Notes: a model not told the origin generated them from the letters alone. 64,000 nucleotides of DNA from Adineta steineri (GCA_905250115.1 CAJNOI010000293.1:1-64000); one strand, 5' to 3'; shown: positions 35,730-48,959, counted from the first letter of the stretch. Numbers and translations: made by a program.

Positions 35730-38483
35730 ATGGGATTAAATAACAAGAAATTTTTTTTTGATTTATTTGACAATATTTAATTTATGTTTTTTAGTATTAA
35801 ATGATTGTATCATATAGGATGAATCAGAGAAGTTTCTATCAATTTTTATAGGTTAGTTCGATGATACGTCATCGAAAATGGTCTAAGATAACAATTAGAA
35901 CGTTTTTGAACACATTAAATGTGAAGAATATGCTATGAAGAGTTGTCATTTACATATATGAAGTGTTCTTTAAAAAAATGATGTGATTCTCCACACTTTC
36001 TATGTCCTATGACGTTAGATTCAGCTAGCTTATTAAAATCGAAAAGAAAACTTTGCATAGAATGTCCTGCGTGTAAAAACTGGTAGAAATCTCATGGATT
36101 CGCTCATGTACTAATAATTGAGCTTGATGTATATATATATATATATATATAAACCATTGTTGTACTTAATGTTATTGTTACCTGTTCATAGGTTTGCTTC
36201 TATTTTGTCAGCAAGTATTTCAATTGACATGAAATAAAAATATTATTGCGATGTAATATTTTGGATAATTACAATGCATCGACAGAATACGAACAGTTTA
36301 TGATTTAGAAATTGCTTTCAATAAAAACCACTTTCAAGAAGTAATTAAAATTCATTACTTTTTCTAATTATCTTTACTTTATCAATATTAGTATATTCTA
36401 AAAAACATACTGAGACGTAATTTATCTTTTGATATAAAAAGAAGTAAATTATGTATAATATTTTCGATTAAAAATTTTATCTCGCTTCATGCATAATGTA
36501 ATTAGATTGAAATTGGCCATATACAGTATGTTTTTATCGGACATGAAATTTCCTAAAGATAATTATTAATTATGCAAACGTAAAAAAACAAATAAATCGT
36601 AAAGATTGATGCGTTAAAGATAAAATAATGAATTGTCTACGTCATTTTCTCAAAGTGCTGATTTTTATAAGAAAAAAAATGATCTATCAATTTCTGTATT
36701 AATAAAATTCTCCTGAGTATTTTAATTTCACTTGTAATACTGCATACCTAAATCTAATAGAGACAAAACTAGATATAATTAGAATTAAGTATTTTTACTT
36801 AAACATGTGCTCGTCTGATATTACGTAGAACATTTTTTGACAATTAAATACTATTTAAGTAAAACATATAAATCATATTTTTCATATAAACAACAGTATG
36901 AGAATATAAGGGGATATATTTACGATGTATCATGTGATGCGCCATAAAGCATAAATCAAAGAATATATTATCCTTACATGTCTTTTCTTTTTCTTTTTTT
37001 TCCTGTAAGTGCATATTCTCGACACTTTTTTATCTTCTTATTCTTTTTCTATACTACATTTCTTGTTTCTGAGTCGATGACTCATATACATAGTTTTCTA
37101 CTCTGTCTGGAATCTTTGACTTTGTCCTACCATTTACTGAATATGTTATATAAATATCTATACGACTTCATCAATGACATTTTCAATTGCGTATACTTCC
37201 TATAGTACTTGAGATTTTTTCCAACTTCATTTTCGTAGAATAATTTGTTAAGTGTATAATCAATATTTTGTCAAAGAAAAATTATTTGTTTGAACGAGTT
37301 TTTATCGAACATAAACAATTTATATCGATTTCTCTTCTCTCTTTTTTTCTTTAACCGATGGCAGGTAAGATGCATGTTCGTAACGTCAATAATTTTGTTA
37401 CCGAGTGACGTATAAAAAAAACAGCCAGTTACGTTGCACAATGCATGTTCGTATGTGATTCAATTATAAATGGTTGCTATATAAAAGCAACATAAACGAT
37501 ATACCCGTTGCCATATACAAGTTAGCAAGGGAAGAAAAAGGTAATAACGTATACATATATTTTATACATTTATTTGCTTAGTGGTACTCTATCTTTTAAG
37601 TTTAAACAGATAAAAATAGAACAAAGATAACATCCAGTAACAGTTCCTTTTTATATCATTATAAAATAAAGTAAGTACTTTTATAAGATGTTTATATCGT
37701 TTAGTATTACATAAAACTTATATGGCACGTTCGTATGATATATAAATAGATTTTTGAATAATATCAAGGGATATAGAATTTCGTATTGCTATCCTTAGAA
37801 ATAAATTCTTACACGAGTTCATTGAGTTACTTAATCAATTTATTCTAGTATTTCATTTAGCGATAATCGATAGTAGTTATCTCATGTGTTACACGATATT
37901 ATATTGATAATAAAAAAAAAAGATTATTTATCTAATAGTGTGCAAAAAACAATAACAAAAACATTGTATTAGTCAACAATAATATTTGAGTTTTTTTACC
38001 GATGAAAAGTCAATTAACTTCAGACGTCATCGATAGTTTATATAGGTTAAAAACATCAACAAAATCAGAATTTTTAATATATAAAGTACAAACAAATAGG
38101 GTTGGAAAGTAGGTGAAACACTGTTGTTATTAATTTTCAAAGTCTACTGTCTTAAAATGAATATCTGTAATAGGACATACAATACTATAGAATAAAAATC
38201 ATGAATATATTAGGCTTTACTAATAATGTACTTTTTTTTTCTTTTTAATACGTTTCTTGAAAAGAAAAGCATGAGTAAACAGAACACTTCTACTGTAAAA
38301 ATATGTAATTTTTTCTCATGTCGTTACAATAATGACGACATCGGACCCCGCATCTCCGTCATTGCCTATATAACTTGAGTAATTGTCTACTATGCTCTAG
38401 AAACAACTAGCATAATCATATAAATGACTTGTTTAAACTTTCATGTAAAATTACTTTTAGATTTTAATTAAAACTAGAAAAAA
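35730..38483. other. Long intergenic region upstream of the phosphatase
   Basis: About 2.75 kb. It holds an (AT)n microsatellite at about 36130-36151 and a possible promoter (next entry). The Phe-rich frame at 36978-37205 is low-complexity and is not called. Confidence 0.5.
37370..37560 (+). promoter_or_regulatory. Candidate promoter with repeated 13-mer and TATA box
   Basis: The 13-mer atgcatgttcgta occurs at 37370-37382 and again at 37441-37453, 71 bases apart. TATATAAAAG lies at about 37478, and AAGAAAAAG followed by GTAATA near 37540 could be a 5' exon donor. The nearest plus-strand gene is the phosphatase, whose ATG at 38484 is preceded by an acceptor-like TTACTTTTAG. This is a positional inference only. 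Spliced-leader addition at that AG is an alternative. Confidence 0.3.
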
Positions 38484-40211
38484 ATGGCTTTATGTACAGT
38501 ACCATCTTTTAATTTGAATATACAATATGATCAATGTTATCCTTATCAATATTTATATGATATATGTAATCTGTACAAGTTAAACTTTCAAAATGTTTTT
38601 TTTATCAATAATGATGATCATATTCGATCACTTGTCGGAATGAATAGACGTTATAGTGTTCAAAGTGTCGTTCCAGTAATAAATAACAAGAAAACATATA
38701 ATCGAGCGATAAGTTTATTTGTTAAACAAAATGAAATTGAATCTCCAGTGCAACACTCTATTCCAAAAACATTACAGTTTGCATCTATTGAAGATGAAGG
38801 TGATGATAATAAACGATATTATTCAACTAAAACACCTTATGCATGTCCTTCAAAAGAATATGTTTTAAGTTCACCACCAACTGGTTATAAACCTATTGGT
38901 GTACAAGTTCTTGCAAGACATGGAAGTCGAACTTTAAATAGTCATGATTATGATGTACAAACTTTAAAAATTTGGGAATTAGCTAAACAAAAAAATATGT
39001 TAACACCATTAGGTGAACAATTAAAAGAAGATACAGAATTATTTATAGGAGAAAACAATCATGTCGGGTATGTCTTCATTTTCTATTCTATCTATTCATC
39101 TTATACATGTTTCTGAATAGGCGTGGAGAATTAACTGAATTAGGTAAAGATGAACATATTGGTATTGGCTCACGTTTATTTCATCGTTTACAATCTTTAT
39201 TTCTTCCATCAAATACTGTTACTGTTATGACAAGTGGTAAAAAACGTGCAGTGGATAGTTCTCAACAATTTGTTAACGGCTTAACAGAATCTCAAAATGG
39301 TATTCAAATACAAAATCAAAGTCCAAATAAAAGCTTACTTTATTTTCATAAATCATGTTTAAGTTATAGAACATTTAAAAAAACTGATTTAGATATCCGA
39401 ACAAAAATACATTTAATTAAAAATTTACCACAAACAAAAGCATATGCACAACAAGTTTTAAGAAAAATTTATACAAAAGATTTTGTTGATTTATTAACTA
39501 ATGGTTATTATGAAATTCAAGCTGATAAATATTCTGATCTACTTGATAAAAAATTTCATCAAAACGAAGTCGATATTGTTATATGTCTCTATTCAATGTT
39601 TTCAGTTGCACAAGCACAAAATAAACCTTCTTTAACGAATATGTTAGCTAAATATTTTAATAAAGAAGAATCATATTGGTTTTCGTATATCAATGATGCA
39701 CAGGTATTTCATTATACATAATAATAAATGAGTCTATATTTTTTATTTATAGGAATTTTATGTCAAGGGTCCATCAATTGAAGGAAAAACAGTAACATAT
39801 GATATGGCAAAACCACTCTTAGCCGATTTTTTTACGTCTATCAATGCACGTATTGAAGATTCGGATAATACTGTTGCTGCACATCTTCGTTTCGCCCATG
39901 CTGAAACGATCATTCCATTTGCAACACTTTTACAAATTCCTAATTTTTCAGACAAATCAGTTTATCCTTTAGATATTTATACATATGAAAATAATCCTTG
40001 GCGAGGTAATAAAATTGCTTCTATGGCTGCTAATATTCAATGGGAAATTTATCAACATGAAGAACATCATGATCAAATCTTAGTACGTATGTTATATAAT
40101 GAAATGGAAGTTAAATTTAAATCTGATTGTAAATCAATTACATCTGATTCATATTTCTATGATTTTAATGAATTAAAACGATCTTATCAACATATTTTCA
40201 ACATGGATTAA
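38484..40211 (+). CDS. MINPP1-like: MINPP-type histidine acid phosphatase, 3 exons
   Basis: Exons are 38484-39067, 39121-39703 and 39753-40211, giving 541 residues with introns of 53 and 49 bases. The branch-2 histidine phosphatase motif VLARHGSRT (RHGSR at 145-149) and the MINPP-specific HAE (438-440, FAHAETIIPFATLL) are both present. This predicts removal of phosphates from inositol hexakis-/pentakisphosphate or 2,3-BPG. The exon 1-2 join gives HVGRGELTELG, a conserved family block. Unlike vertebrate MINPP1 there is no visible signal peptide. About 115 N-terminal residues precede the domain, and there is no KDEL-like C-terminus, so either the true N-terminus is another exon or the enzyme is cytosolic. 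Confidence 0.85.
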
Positions 40212-40779
40212 ATTCTTAACAAAAACAATTTTAATATATTTATTTTTATTATTATATATCGTTCTGTGATAAATACTGTACATATAAACTTATCTACTAT
40301 GAACGACATTTTTTTTTATTCATATAGTATTTGTACGCATAGCGTTATAAAAGTTAAGACTTACTTTTCTTATTGTCAACTTCTATTTTTTTTGTTCCTA
40401 AACATAAGTATTTCAAATTCAATGAAAATAATTTTTCTATTATTTTTTAGAATTTAGTTAAATAACGAAAAAAATAAAATACTCATTTCTCATTATTTGC
40501 TGCTGTTTTTTTCTATATGATTTCACTATTGACAGTGAATATTGTTTTTTGTTTTGTTAAAAATCAATGATTCATATTGATTGAATTGTTTTTATTCTTA
40601 TTCATCATAGAAGTTTGTCCTCCATGGACAATTATATTTTCTTTTTTACTCATATACTTAAGCAACCTTTCATTGCTTTAAGCTAACTATACAATACAAA
40701 ACGAACAGGTGAATGACATAAATAAGAGAAACAAAAACTCTTTAATTTACCATTAGTTATTCCATAAGAAATTTATAAT
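40212..40779. other. Intergenic
   Basis: About 570 A/T-rich bases between the phosphatase and the Ly6-like gene. Nothing was recognised. Confidence 0.5.
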
Positions 40780-41787
40780 ATGCGTACATTTTTATTAATA
40801 TTCGTAATCTTTATCGTTGGATGTGAAAGTTTTTTTAATAATTCACCATTTAATTTAACTACATTAACTTCTCGTCGTAATCTTACATGTGTAACTGATT
40901 TTGGTGATACAGATTTATTTACAAATTGTGAGTATTGTGTATATGAATTTTTTAATAATGGTACAGATTCAAGTATATATCATGACTGTATTTATATAAC
41001 AAATTCTTATCGACTTGTAACACAACGTTGTTCAGGTTTTACAAGTGATAGTGATATTGGTTATGGTCTTTGTTCACAATTACCATTTGAATATTTTGAT
41101 ATCAACGTACTTTGTATATGTGCAACGGATTTATGTAATGAAAACTTTACAACATGTAAACAATCGGTTGATTCAAATCCAAATCTACCGACACTTCCGT
41201 CACCAATACCAACATTAACTGCTAATACATCAGCAATTTCATGTCAAGATACACCACTTGGTATATTAAATTCGACATATTACTGTATAAGAGATTCGAC
41301 ACCTTATATAAATATGACTCAATGTGAAGAATATGTACAAAATCATACTGTTGTTTGTATGTATTTAGAAAGTGATGATGGAAGTTATTTAACTTTAGTT
41401 GCTATACCTGATGAAGATTATGAATATGTATTAGCTGATCAAATTGATAAAATGCAAGGAGTAGCAACTCAATCAAATTTCATACAATTTTATAATGAAA
41501 CATCAGGTGCATTTTATGTACAATGGCAAGAAGATGTTGAAGATACGGATAATTATACGAGAATTTATAATAAATGTTATTGTATGACAGATGATTGTAA
41601 TTTTAATTTGACTGAATGTCTTCAATCCTATGTAAACAGTAGTGTATCAAGTAATGGTAAGGACAAATATTGCCTGTTTTCTTTTTTATGAAGACATATA
41701 ACAAAATACTGTTTTTTATTTCTAGATATAAACAAAGCATTACTTGTGATATTAACGAATTTCATGATTGCAACAAATCTCTTTTAA
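40780..41787 (+). CDS. Secreted/GPI-type protein with two Ly6-like Cys-rich domains
   Basis: Exons are 40780-41656 and 41726-41787, giving 312 residues. There is a clear signal peptide (MRTFLLIFVIFIVGCES). Two homologous Cys-rich domains follow, about residues 35-127 and 160-285. Each ends in the three-finger signature CxCxTDxCNxNxTxC (CICATDLCNENFTTC and CYCMTDDCNFNLTEC), with a Pro/Thr linker between them. Many N-glycosylation sequons occur. The second exon encodes a hydrophobic end (ALLVILTNFMIATNLF), as in GPI-anchored proteins. Stopping in the intron would lose it. It is probably a cell-surface Ly6/uPAR-like protein; the ligand is unknown. Confidence 0.75.
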
Positions 41788-43359
41788 AATTGTTTAGTTT
41801 TCTATAAATAAAATTTACAACAAAATTTGAATTGTTGTAGGTGTTATGAAATTAGTTTAAGTTGACTGTGATCGATGAAGTCTATTGTAGAAACCATAAG
41901 ATAACATATATGCTTATTTTTGATAGTCTTAATAATAATTTTCGTCCAACAATTTTAATACAAAAAATTCCTATTCACATACTTAATATCTTTATTAGAT
42001 ATTAGAACTATAAAATTCAGTTTTATTCTTTATAAAGAATACTTGTTACTTTAAAATTTATGTTTGTCTTAGATAATGCTTTTAAACTTTTCTGAGAAAA
42101 AATAAAAAGAAAAAAAACAATTATTATCAGTTCTCGTATGATATACACATTCTTTTCTTGAATTCTATAATTTGTTGATGCTGTTTAAAACATTGTATCG
42201 AAAAAAATTCATTCAAAGTCTAGACAACAATTTAAAATGTATCTGGTAATTTTAACCATATCAAATAATGGAGCTATTAGTAGAGTCAATAATAAAATTT
42301 TCGATGGCAAGTGATATTATATGAGTAATATCATATAAACATATATCGTAGCAACATACAATACACAGATAAGACGGAATGTTTTTATTCCTTTATAATA
42401 TATTCATGAATAAGTTGGTTTTTTCCTTTCTAAATATTTTATATATGTTTTTACCTATCATAGAATAAACTTAAGTTTTATTTGCAGTACTTTTCCAGGT
42501 TGACATCTTGAAACATTCTTATATAGCATACAATGCATCACTATCCTATGAATGTTTCTTTTTCTTATCAGCAAAACAATGTCCTTTCTACAGGTGTGTC
42601 AATAATCATCCATGACATCGAAAAGAAGAAAAAAAAAAGACATGATCATATGTTTATAAAGCTAATATCATTTGCTTCTTTTATTATACTTAAAAAACAA
42701 TCGAAATTTATCATACAGAAATCAGATATTTTTATTATGACAAGAAGTTTTATTTACCTCTTATTACTAATACGTACATCAATTGACTAGACATTTTTTT
42801 TTATTGATTCCGTCTTATATTGACGTAAAAATCCACTAAATAAAACTATGAGTGATTATTTCTCTATACTAAATAGTATGACATTACATATTAGTTTGTC
42901 ATAAAATCCATTCTTATCAAATGTCTGTCATAGAAATTACACAAATATTTTTTCATCGCTGAATTCTTTTGCTGAAAGAAATTACCAAGATTCATTTTGT
43001 ATGTCTCATGAATGATGTCATATATATAATATGATGCAAAATCGTTGCTAAGACTATTTTTGTTTCTACGATTTAAGTCGGTAAAATCCAACATACGTCT
43101 TCATATATATAAAAGGTAGCGATTGCGTACATATCAACCCACAAGTATAGACACGTAGCCACACTTCGGCGAAAGACGTTTTCTTTCTGTTCTTTCACAT
43201 ATATATTTATATGTTACCTTTTTCTTACTATTGCTCGTCAACAAAAAAACACTCACACTTATAATTCCAGTCTTATTTATAAATTCTCGAGTTTTACTCT
43301 AACGTTATAGTTAACATCGTTGATATTTCTTTTATTACAAGTTACTGTGTTCATAATTA
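41788..43359. other. Intergenic, with a likely ETS promoter near its end
   Basis: About 1.6 kb, A/T-rich. TATATATAAAAGG at about 43104-43116 sits some 245 bases before the ETS-gene ATG and is a plausible TATA box. Short frames here are unrecognised. Confidence 0.45.
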
Positions 43360-43932
43360 ATGGAAAATTTTACAATGTATGATGAATGTAATGAAAATTT
43401 TGATCCATTATTTTCGGACGATATGTTTAATATTAGTTCGGATGATTTTTCTATGGATGATGATTCTGATATAATTTTAACGTCTATTAAAGATTGGTTT
43501 AATTTACCATCCACAACTAATCCAGATGATATTCTTGATACGTATTCTGATGAGATACCACTCAATAGAAAAGAATGGTTGATACAAGATTCGCCGTCGC
43601 AACGTTATAGAGCTCCACGTCTTTTTGAATTTTTAATTCTTCTTCTAAGAAAATCACATTATGAATCTTATGCATCATTTACCGATCAATCCAAAGGTAT
43701 TTTTCAAGTTCATCGACCTGATAAAATTGCTGAACTATGGCAAGCTGTAAAAAGTCGACAATCACAACAAAAAATGACCTATGATAAATTTGCAAGAGCT
43801 ATTAGATGGTATTATAAGTCAAATTTAATGCAAAAAACGAATACTCGATATACATTTCAATTTTCATCGAAAACATTAGAAAAATATTTCATTGATGAAA
43901 ATAACAATTCGTCGACGAATTTACTATTATAA
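43360..43932 (+). CDS. Short ETS-domain transcription factor (SPI/PU.1-like)
   Basis: This 190-residue, single-exon protein has an acidic N-terminus (about residues 1-65, rich in Asp/Ser, activation-domain-like) and a C-terminal ETS winged helix at about 84-170. The helix-3 recognition region reads KMTYDKFARAIRWYYKSN, with the two invariant Arg that contact GGAA. The following TRYTFQFS matches the SPI subgroup more than ETS1. The domain lies at the extreme C-terminus, as in PU.1. It is probably a nuclear DNA-binding regulator. Substitution of Trp for the usual Tyr in RALRYYY-type helices is a minor oddity. Confidence 0.85.
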   Translation: MENFTMYDECNENFDPLFSDDMFNISSDDFSMDDDSDIILTSIKDWFNLPSTTNPDDILDTYSDEIPLNRKEWLIQDSPSQRYRAPRLFEFLILLLRKSHYESYASFTDQSKGIFQVHRPDKIAELWQAVKSRQSQQKMTYDKFARAIRWYYKSNLMQKTNTRYTFQFSSKTLEKYFIDENNNSSTNLLL

Positions 43933-45897
43933 GGTTTCAAAAATGAATTATTCATGTCAACGGTCATGAATTTACTATTTATGGATATATGAGAATCAAT
44001 AAGATTACTCCGGTTCGACTAAAATTAGTCCTAAAATGGTTCAGATAATATTGACTAATCTGGAATAAATACAATATATGAAATTTTTTTATAGCTTTTT
44101 TTGTAACGTCCATGTAGTATTGTTATTTGTGAATAAAATGTATCCAAATTTTGTATTTATATCATATTATTGTGTAATTGATAAAATCCTAAAGAGAAAC
44201 TACGCCTTTAAAAAGTTTATGTGATTCATAAGTAATCTTCTACGACAGTGGATTTTTTTGATTTCTATAAAAAAATAATTTGCGTCAATTTTTTGTAAGT
44301 AAAAATATGACCTCGAATTTTTCTGAAGATCCTTTCAAACTATTTATAATCTAACAAATACTAATAGGAATTTTGCACAATGGAGTAATTAAACCAACAG
44401 TTCAAAAACATCTAATAGAATTTTTATATTTCTTAGTTTTGATAATGAGGACAAATAACGAGGTATTATCATGTCTATAAAAACAATTTGGACTATGACT
44501 TTATATTTTAAGAAATCTTATGATAAGAATAACACATTTTTGTCAGCTGTCTATCGCGTAAAATTCTCTATTTTTTTATTTTGATTATTTGACATCAGTT
44601 TTATAAAGAAAAAAGAATATATTATATTATTTGTTATAGACAAAATATTGACGAGGTAAAATAAAATCAGACATGATTTTTTTGGCAGACTGCCACCGTT
44701 TCGTTCTATTTAAGTATTTTTACAATTCTTTTTTTTCTATACATCATTACTCAAGTATATACCTCTGGAATAAAAGAATGACGTAAATTACATTATTATA
44801 ATGAAAATTTTACTACAAAAAAATGATCACGGAAATGAAAAAAAGTCTTATTAGTGATCGTGAATTTCATTCGATGAAAATTGTGCAATTTATAAGTACA
44901 TCATGCGATATGAATCATTGAATGTCGACGAAAATTTTATTATGAGAATAATTAAAACTTCATGAAGGTCATGCGGTGAGAAGTGCGCAAAAAATAATTT
45001 TATTTTTTTGACATCTAAGTCTGCAAATGATTTAAATAAGAATGTATTTCTAAGCTCTAGGGTAGTAGAACATTCGCCAACTAGCGGAATTCCGGAATCC
45101 TTTTTTCATGATTCATTCTTTTCTAATAGCTTATAAAAGTTATACACAATATATTTTATTTTTTCAAATATATGCGAATGATTCGTTTTACTATAATAGT
45201 TGTCAACAATTATGTGCACGTGGTTATTATCAATAGATTTAGAAAAAGAAACGGCGTACAGACACCAAAATAAATATATCTATTTCTTTGATATGAATCT
45301 AATACATATACTTGATTCATATTTGTCTAAATTATTTTACTAGCTTGCCTATGCGTTCGTCATTAGATTAATTGCTTTTCTTTTTCTTTCTTCATAATTT
45401 TCGAAATGAAAATTTCATGTGTGTATTGTTAGAGTTAATTATGATTATTTGTTTACCTTATAAAATCAAATTAATGACATCATCATATCTAAAAATACAC
45501 CTGTACAGATTATACTGAATGACTGTCTGACTATCGTAAATAAAAAATAGAATAATTTGGAATTGGAATATAAGAAAACAGTATTTGTTTTTTTAAATTT
45601 CATTTATTTTCATTGCAGAAGTATTATTTATATTCTAATAAAATTTAGTACAACAAAGAAATACGAAATAAATGAGTAAACAAAAGAGAAAAAATAGTGA
45701 CACTTTTCTTTTCTTACTTTATCGTATAAAACAAAGAAATATCATAATAAATAATATGCATTACTCGTATTTTTACTCGAACGCACACGCGATTAATACT
45801 AAAGTATTCATATGGCTTGGCCTAAAAATTGCACTCATAATCTACGGTAACTATTATAGATTTTTCTTAAATTTTTTTTCTTAATATTTATATATAG
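43933..45897. other. Intergenic
   Basis: About 2 kb, A/T-rich. It may contain an unseen 5' exon of the next gene: an open frame beginning at 45672 (MSKQKRKNSD) runs to 45884, but I found no splice donor in the right phase. Confidence 0.4.
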
Positions 45898-47246
45898 ATC
45901 TAGACGAGGACGTTTTCTTGTATTAGCGGGAATAACTATATTGATTGCAGCAATCATTGCAGCTATCGTAGTTAGTGTTACTGATTCTAAATCTCAATCG
46001 AAATCTGATCTCAATATAACACAATCACCTATTCGTTAGTTTTATTTATTTGTTGTATTTTTTAATATTATTTCTTTTATTAAATCAATCTAGCATCTAC
46101 TTTCAATGCCACCTATATATCAGTTAACTCATTTATTCAATCATTGAATGAACTTAATTTGAATTCAAGTGATCTGGCACAATTAGCACGTAGTGTAAGT
46201 CAAGAGTATTTATGTGATAGATTTTATATGAATTTCTATTTAATTAGTTTGAATATGGTCTTAATTTAAGTGTACAAAATGTATTACAAATTCGTACTAT
46301 CGATTTAAAGGCACCAGTAGAAAAAATATCCAAAACTCGACGTAAACGAGCGTATGTAATCGAATTATCTTTTGAAAATTTCTATATTGTTTTGATAATT
46401 GAAATATAGTGTACAATGTGATCAAAATGTAGGTAATGTAAATGGATCTGCACTTATGTTTGATTTCAATCTTATCTATCCTCCTAATAATACATGTCAA
46501 AGTCAAACATGTATTACTGAAATGTTTACTACAATTTATCAACGTTTTCGATCTACTCTATCATTCCTAATCAATTTTCAAAATAAACAACAAACATTCG
46601 ATTTATGTTCAATTACTCCATTATCTGTGTCAGGTAACTATATAGTACTTGATTAAAGTTTTAAATTTTTATAATATTTAATTTAGCTGATTCATCATCA
46701 GAGCAAATTCCAACATCGATATCAAATATTACAACTACACCAGTATTTACAAATATATCTTCAACAACTGTAAGACCTAGCACGACTACACCAAACTTTT
46801 CATCTACTGAAACGATTAATACAACTATACCATCTACAACAGAGCCAGTACTTTCTACAGAAAGATCAAATTTGACATCAAACGCAACTATTCGTATGTT
46901 ATTTGATAGTATTAATTATTTTGATTGTTTTTTTTTCTCGTATTAGCTGATATTGATATTTGTTTAAGAAAACTACCGATTATACAAGGTACGTAAAAAC
47001 ATTTTATTTTTTAATTTTTGAAAATATCTTTGTTTTGTAATTATAGAACAAACAGCTCCGTATAGAATTTCGTATACAAGTACATTATTTTTTCAAGATG
47101 AACATACACTTATCGTTGTTGGAGCATCGAAATTCGAAACTTTTTTTGATATGCAAACAATAGAAAGATATATCATCATTGATGGTGTTATGGTATATAA
47201 TAATTGTCAACGAGTAATGGATGTTTCATTACCAATGATAATGTAA
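45898..47246 (+). CDS. Type II membrane protein with mucin-like linker, unknown; 5' end undefined
   Basis: Exons recognised are 45898-46034, 46094-46194, 46248-46351, 46410-46633, 46687-46893, 46947-46988 and 47048-47246. All have GT/AG borders in frame. The first holds a basic RSRRGRF followed by a membrane segment (FLVLAGITILIAAIIAAIVV). Next come an extracellular alpha/beta stretch ending in KTRRKRA, a possible furin site, and a Cys-containing region (VQCDQNVG...CQSQTC). The region after that is almost pure Thr/Ser/Pro/Asn, probably O-glycosylated. A final domain (EQTAPYRISYTSTLFFQDE) ends in MIM. The layout resembles SEA-like, autoproteolysed mucins, but no GSVVV-type cleavage motif is clear. 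The initiating exon was not found. Confidence 0.65.
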
Positions 47247-47469
47247 TCCTTCTATATATCATCATGATTATGAACGATATTCACAATAAACTATAAGATT
47301 TAAAATCATCGAAATGTCAAATATTAAGAAAAATGTAATTATTTTCTAGTGTAAATTTTTTCATTAATGATATTTATTACGAAAAATAAGTTCATTCATA
47401 TAATCAAAGATCTTTTAGTATCTTGATTAATAATGTAATATACAAATATTTTCTACTAGATAAAAAAGT

Positions 47470-48615
47470 TTAAATTGAAAATTTAATCATAATTTTTGTT
47501 TCCATATCATCATTATCTATTGATTCACCATCAATGATCTCAATTTTTGTTTTTCGATCTAACCAAAACTGATTTTGTAAAAAGTCATCTTTAATCAAAG
47601 CTTGTGCAATATCCATTTCATTTTCAAATGGGATTATATATAATATAAATTGTTTAAGTTTTAATAAATATTTTTCAATTAAATCTTCCCATTCATAACT
47701 ATTTAAATCATCATAATTTATTGGAATAAAAGAAAGTGTTAATTCTTCTAAATTAGGACATTGTTTCAATAAGTTAACAAGTAATTCTAGCGTATATAAA
47801 GGTACTTTTAAATGACAAGTAATTAAATTTAATGATAACGGATAATCAGTAATGTGTCTATTTAATCTAACATTTGCACTTAAATACTGAAGTTTTGGAA
47901 AACGTGAAAGTATGTTTTCTATATCGTTAGTTCGTATATTATGTAAAAATAAATGTTGTACAGTCGAAGATATATTTTTTGATAATAGAGAATCATTAAG
48001 TGACAGTAATTCATTATGACAAATAATTTCCTTATCCTTTGATGCCGATAAAAATAAGTATTTTAATGATTTAAAACGGGAACTAAAATGATAAAGAACA
48101 ACTCTGTACATATTTGATACTTTTTCTGCACATAAATTAGATCGAAATGATATTATCAATGATTTCAGATTGTCTAACTGAAAATGTTGATGAGCAATTG
48201 TATACATTGTATATAATCCGATCGAATCAAGCGTTAATGCATTTAAAGAAACCATACTTTTCAATGGAAAACAATTGTTATCTAAAATTCGATCTATCTG
48301 TTCATCATAATATTCATCAGATAATATAAGACTATTTACATTTGAACAATTTATAGTTGAAATCATCTTGAATAAAAAAGAAATTACATATAAATATTAA
48401 ATTAAAATCTATAAAATAATTACCTTTCGACTTTCGTTGACTGTTATCTTGCTTAGATCGATATATTTCATGCCATAGGTTAATATTAATGTTGATAAAC
48501 GATGATTAAGGCCATAAAATGCTTTATAATTATCATAGCCATTCATATACGAAAATATTTCAAGAAATATTTCAGGTGGAAAAACTTCTAATGTAGTGAT
48601 TGATATATTGGACAT
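47470..48615 (-). CDS. F-box / LRR protein, 2 exons
   Basis: Exons are 48615-48424 and 48366-47470, joined in phase 0, giving 362 residues. Exon 1 encodes the F-box: LEVFPPEIFLEIFSYMNGYDNYKAF, the typical LPxEIxxxIFxYL pattern, predicted to bind SKP1. Exon 2 carries irregular leucine-rich repeats (SLNALTLDSIGLYT, KYLFLSASKDKE, NLEELTLSFIPINY) that would select a substrate for SCF ubiquitination. Both parts have their own ATG, but the 57-base intron with GT/AG and matching phase makes one gene more likely than two. This architecture is greatly expanded in bdelloids. Confidence 0.82.
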
Positions 48616-48903
48616 TTCAACAAATAATAAGAATTGTCTGTTTTATAGATTGTAGTCACTTCCGATCAAATATAAAAATTGATTTATTTTGATAAATACA
48701 CCTGTCTTGTGATGCAAAAAAGAAATAACCAACTGATTTTCTTTTGTCTACATAAAATGACTCGCCTGTTTTTACACGTTCTCTTCTTTTTTAACAATAT
48801 TTTTTTTTCTAAAACACAAAATATGAAGAATATTTTACATATAATTATAAAAATGGTAAAATTCAATCACTTTTTATTCAAAATAAATTTGGAAACGAAT
48901 AAT

Positions 48904-48959
48904 AAGAGTGTGGGTGTGGATGTGGATGTCTCTTTTTCATGCATACCCACACCCTTGAG
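48904..48959. repeat. Telomere-like foldback hairpin
   Basis: AAGAGTGTGGGTGTGGATG faces CATACCCACACCCTTGAG with a loop of about 20 bases. Strong copy. Confidence 0.8.

Noticed and set aside
36130-36151. Alternating AT tract
   Set aside because: An ordinary microsatellite in A/T-rich DNA, not informative.
36978-37205. Phe/Leu-rich 75-codon frame
   Set aside because: It is low-complexity T-rich sequence with no homologue-like pattern.
48366-48615. F-box exon and LRR frame as two separate genes
   Set aside because: The 57-base gap has GT/AG ends and the phases match, so a single spliced gene is simpler.
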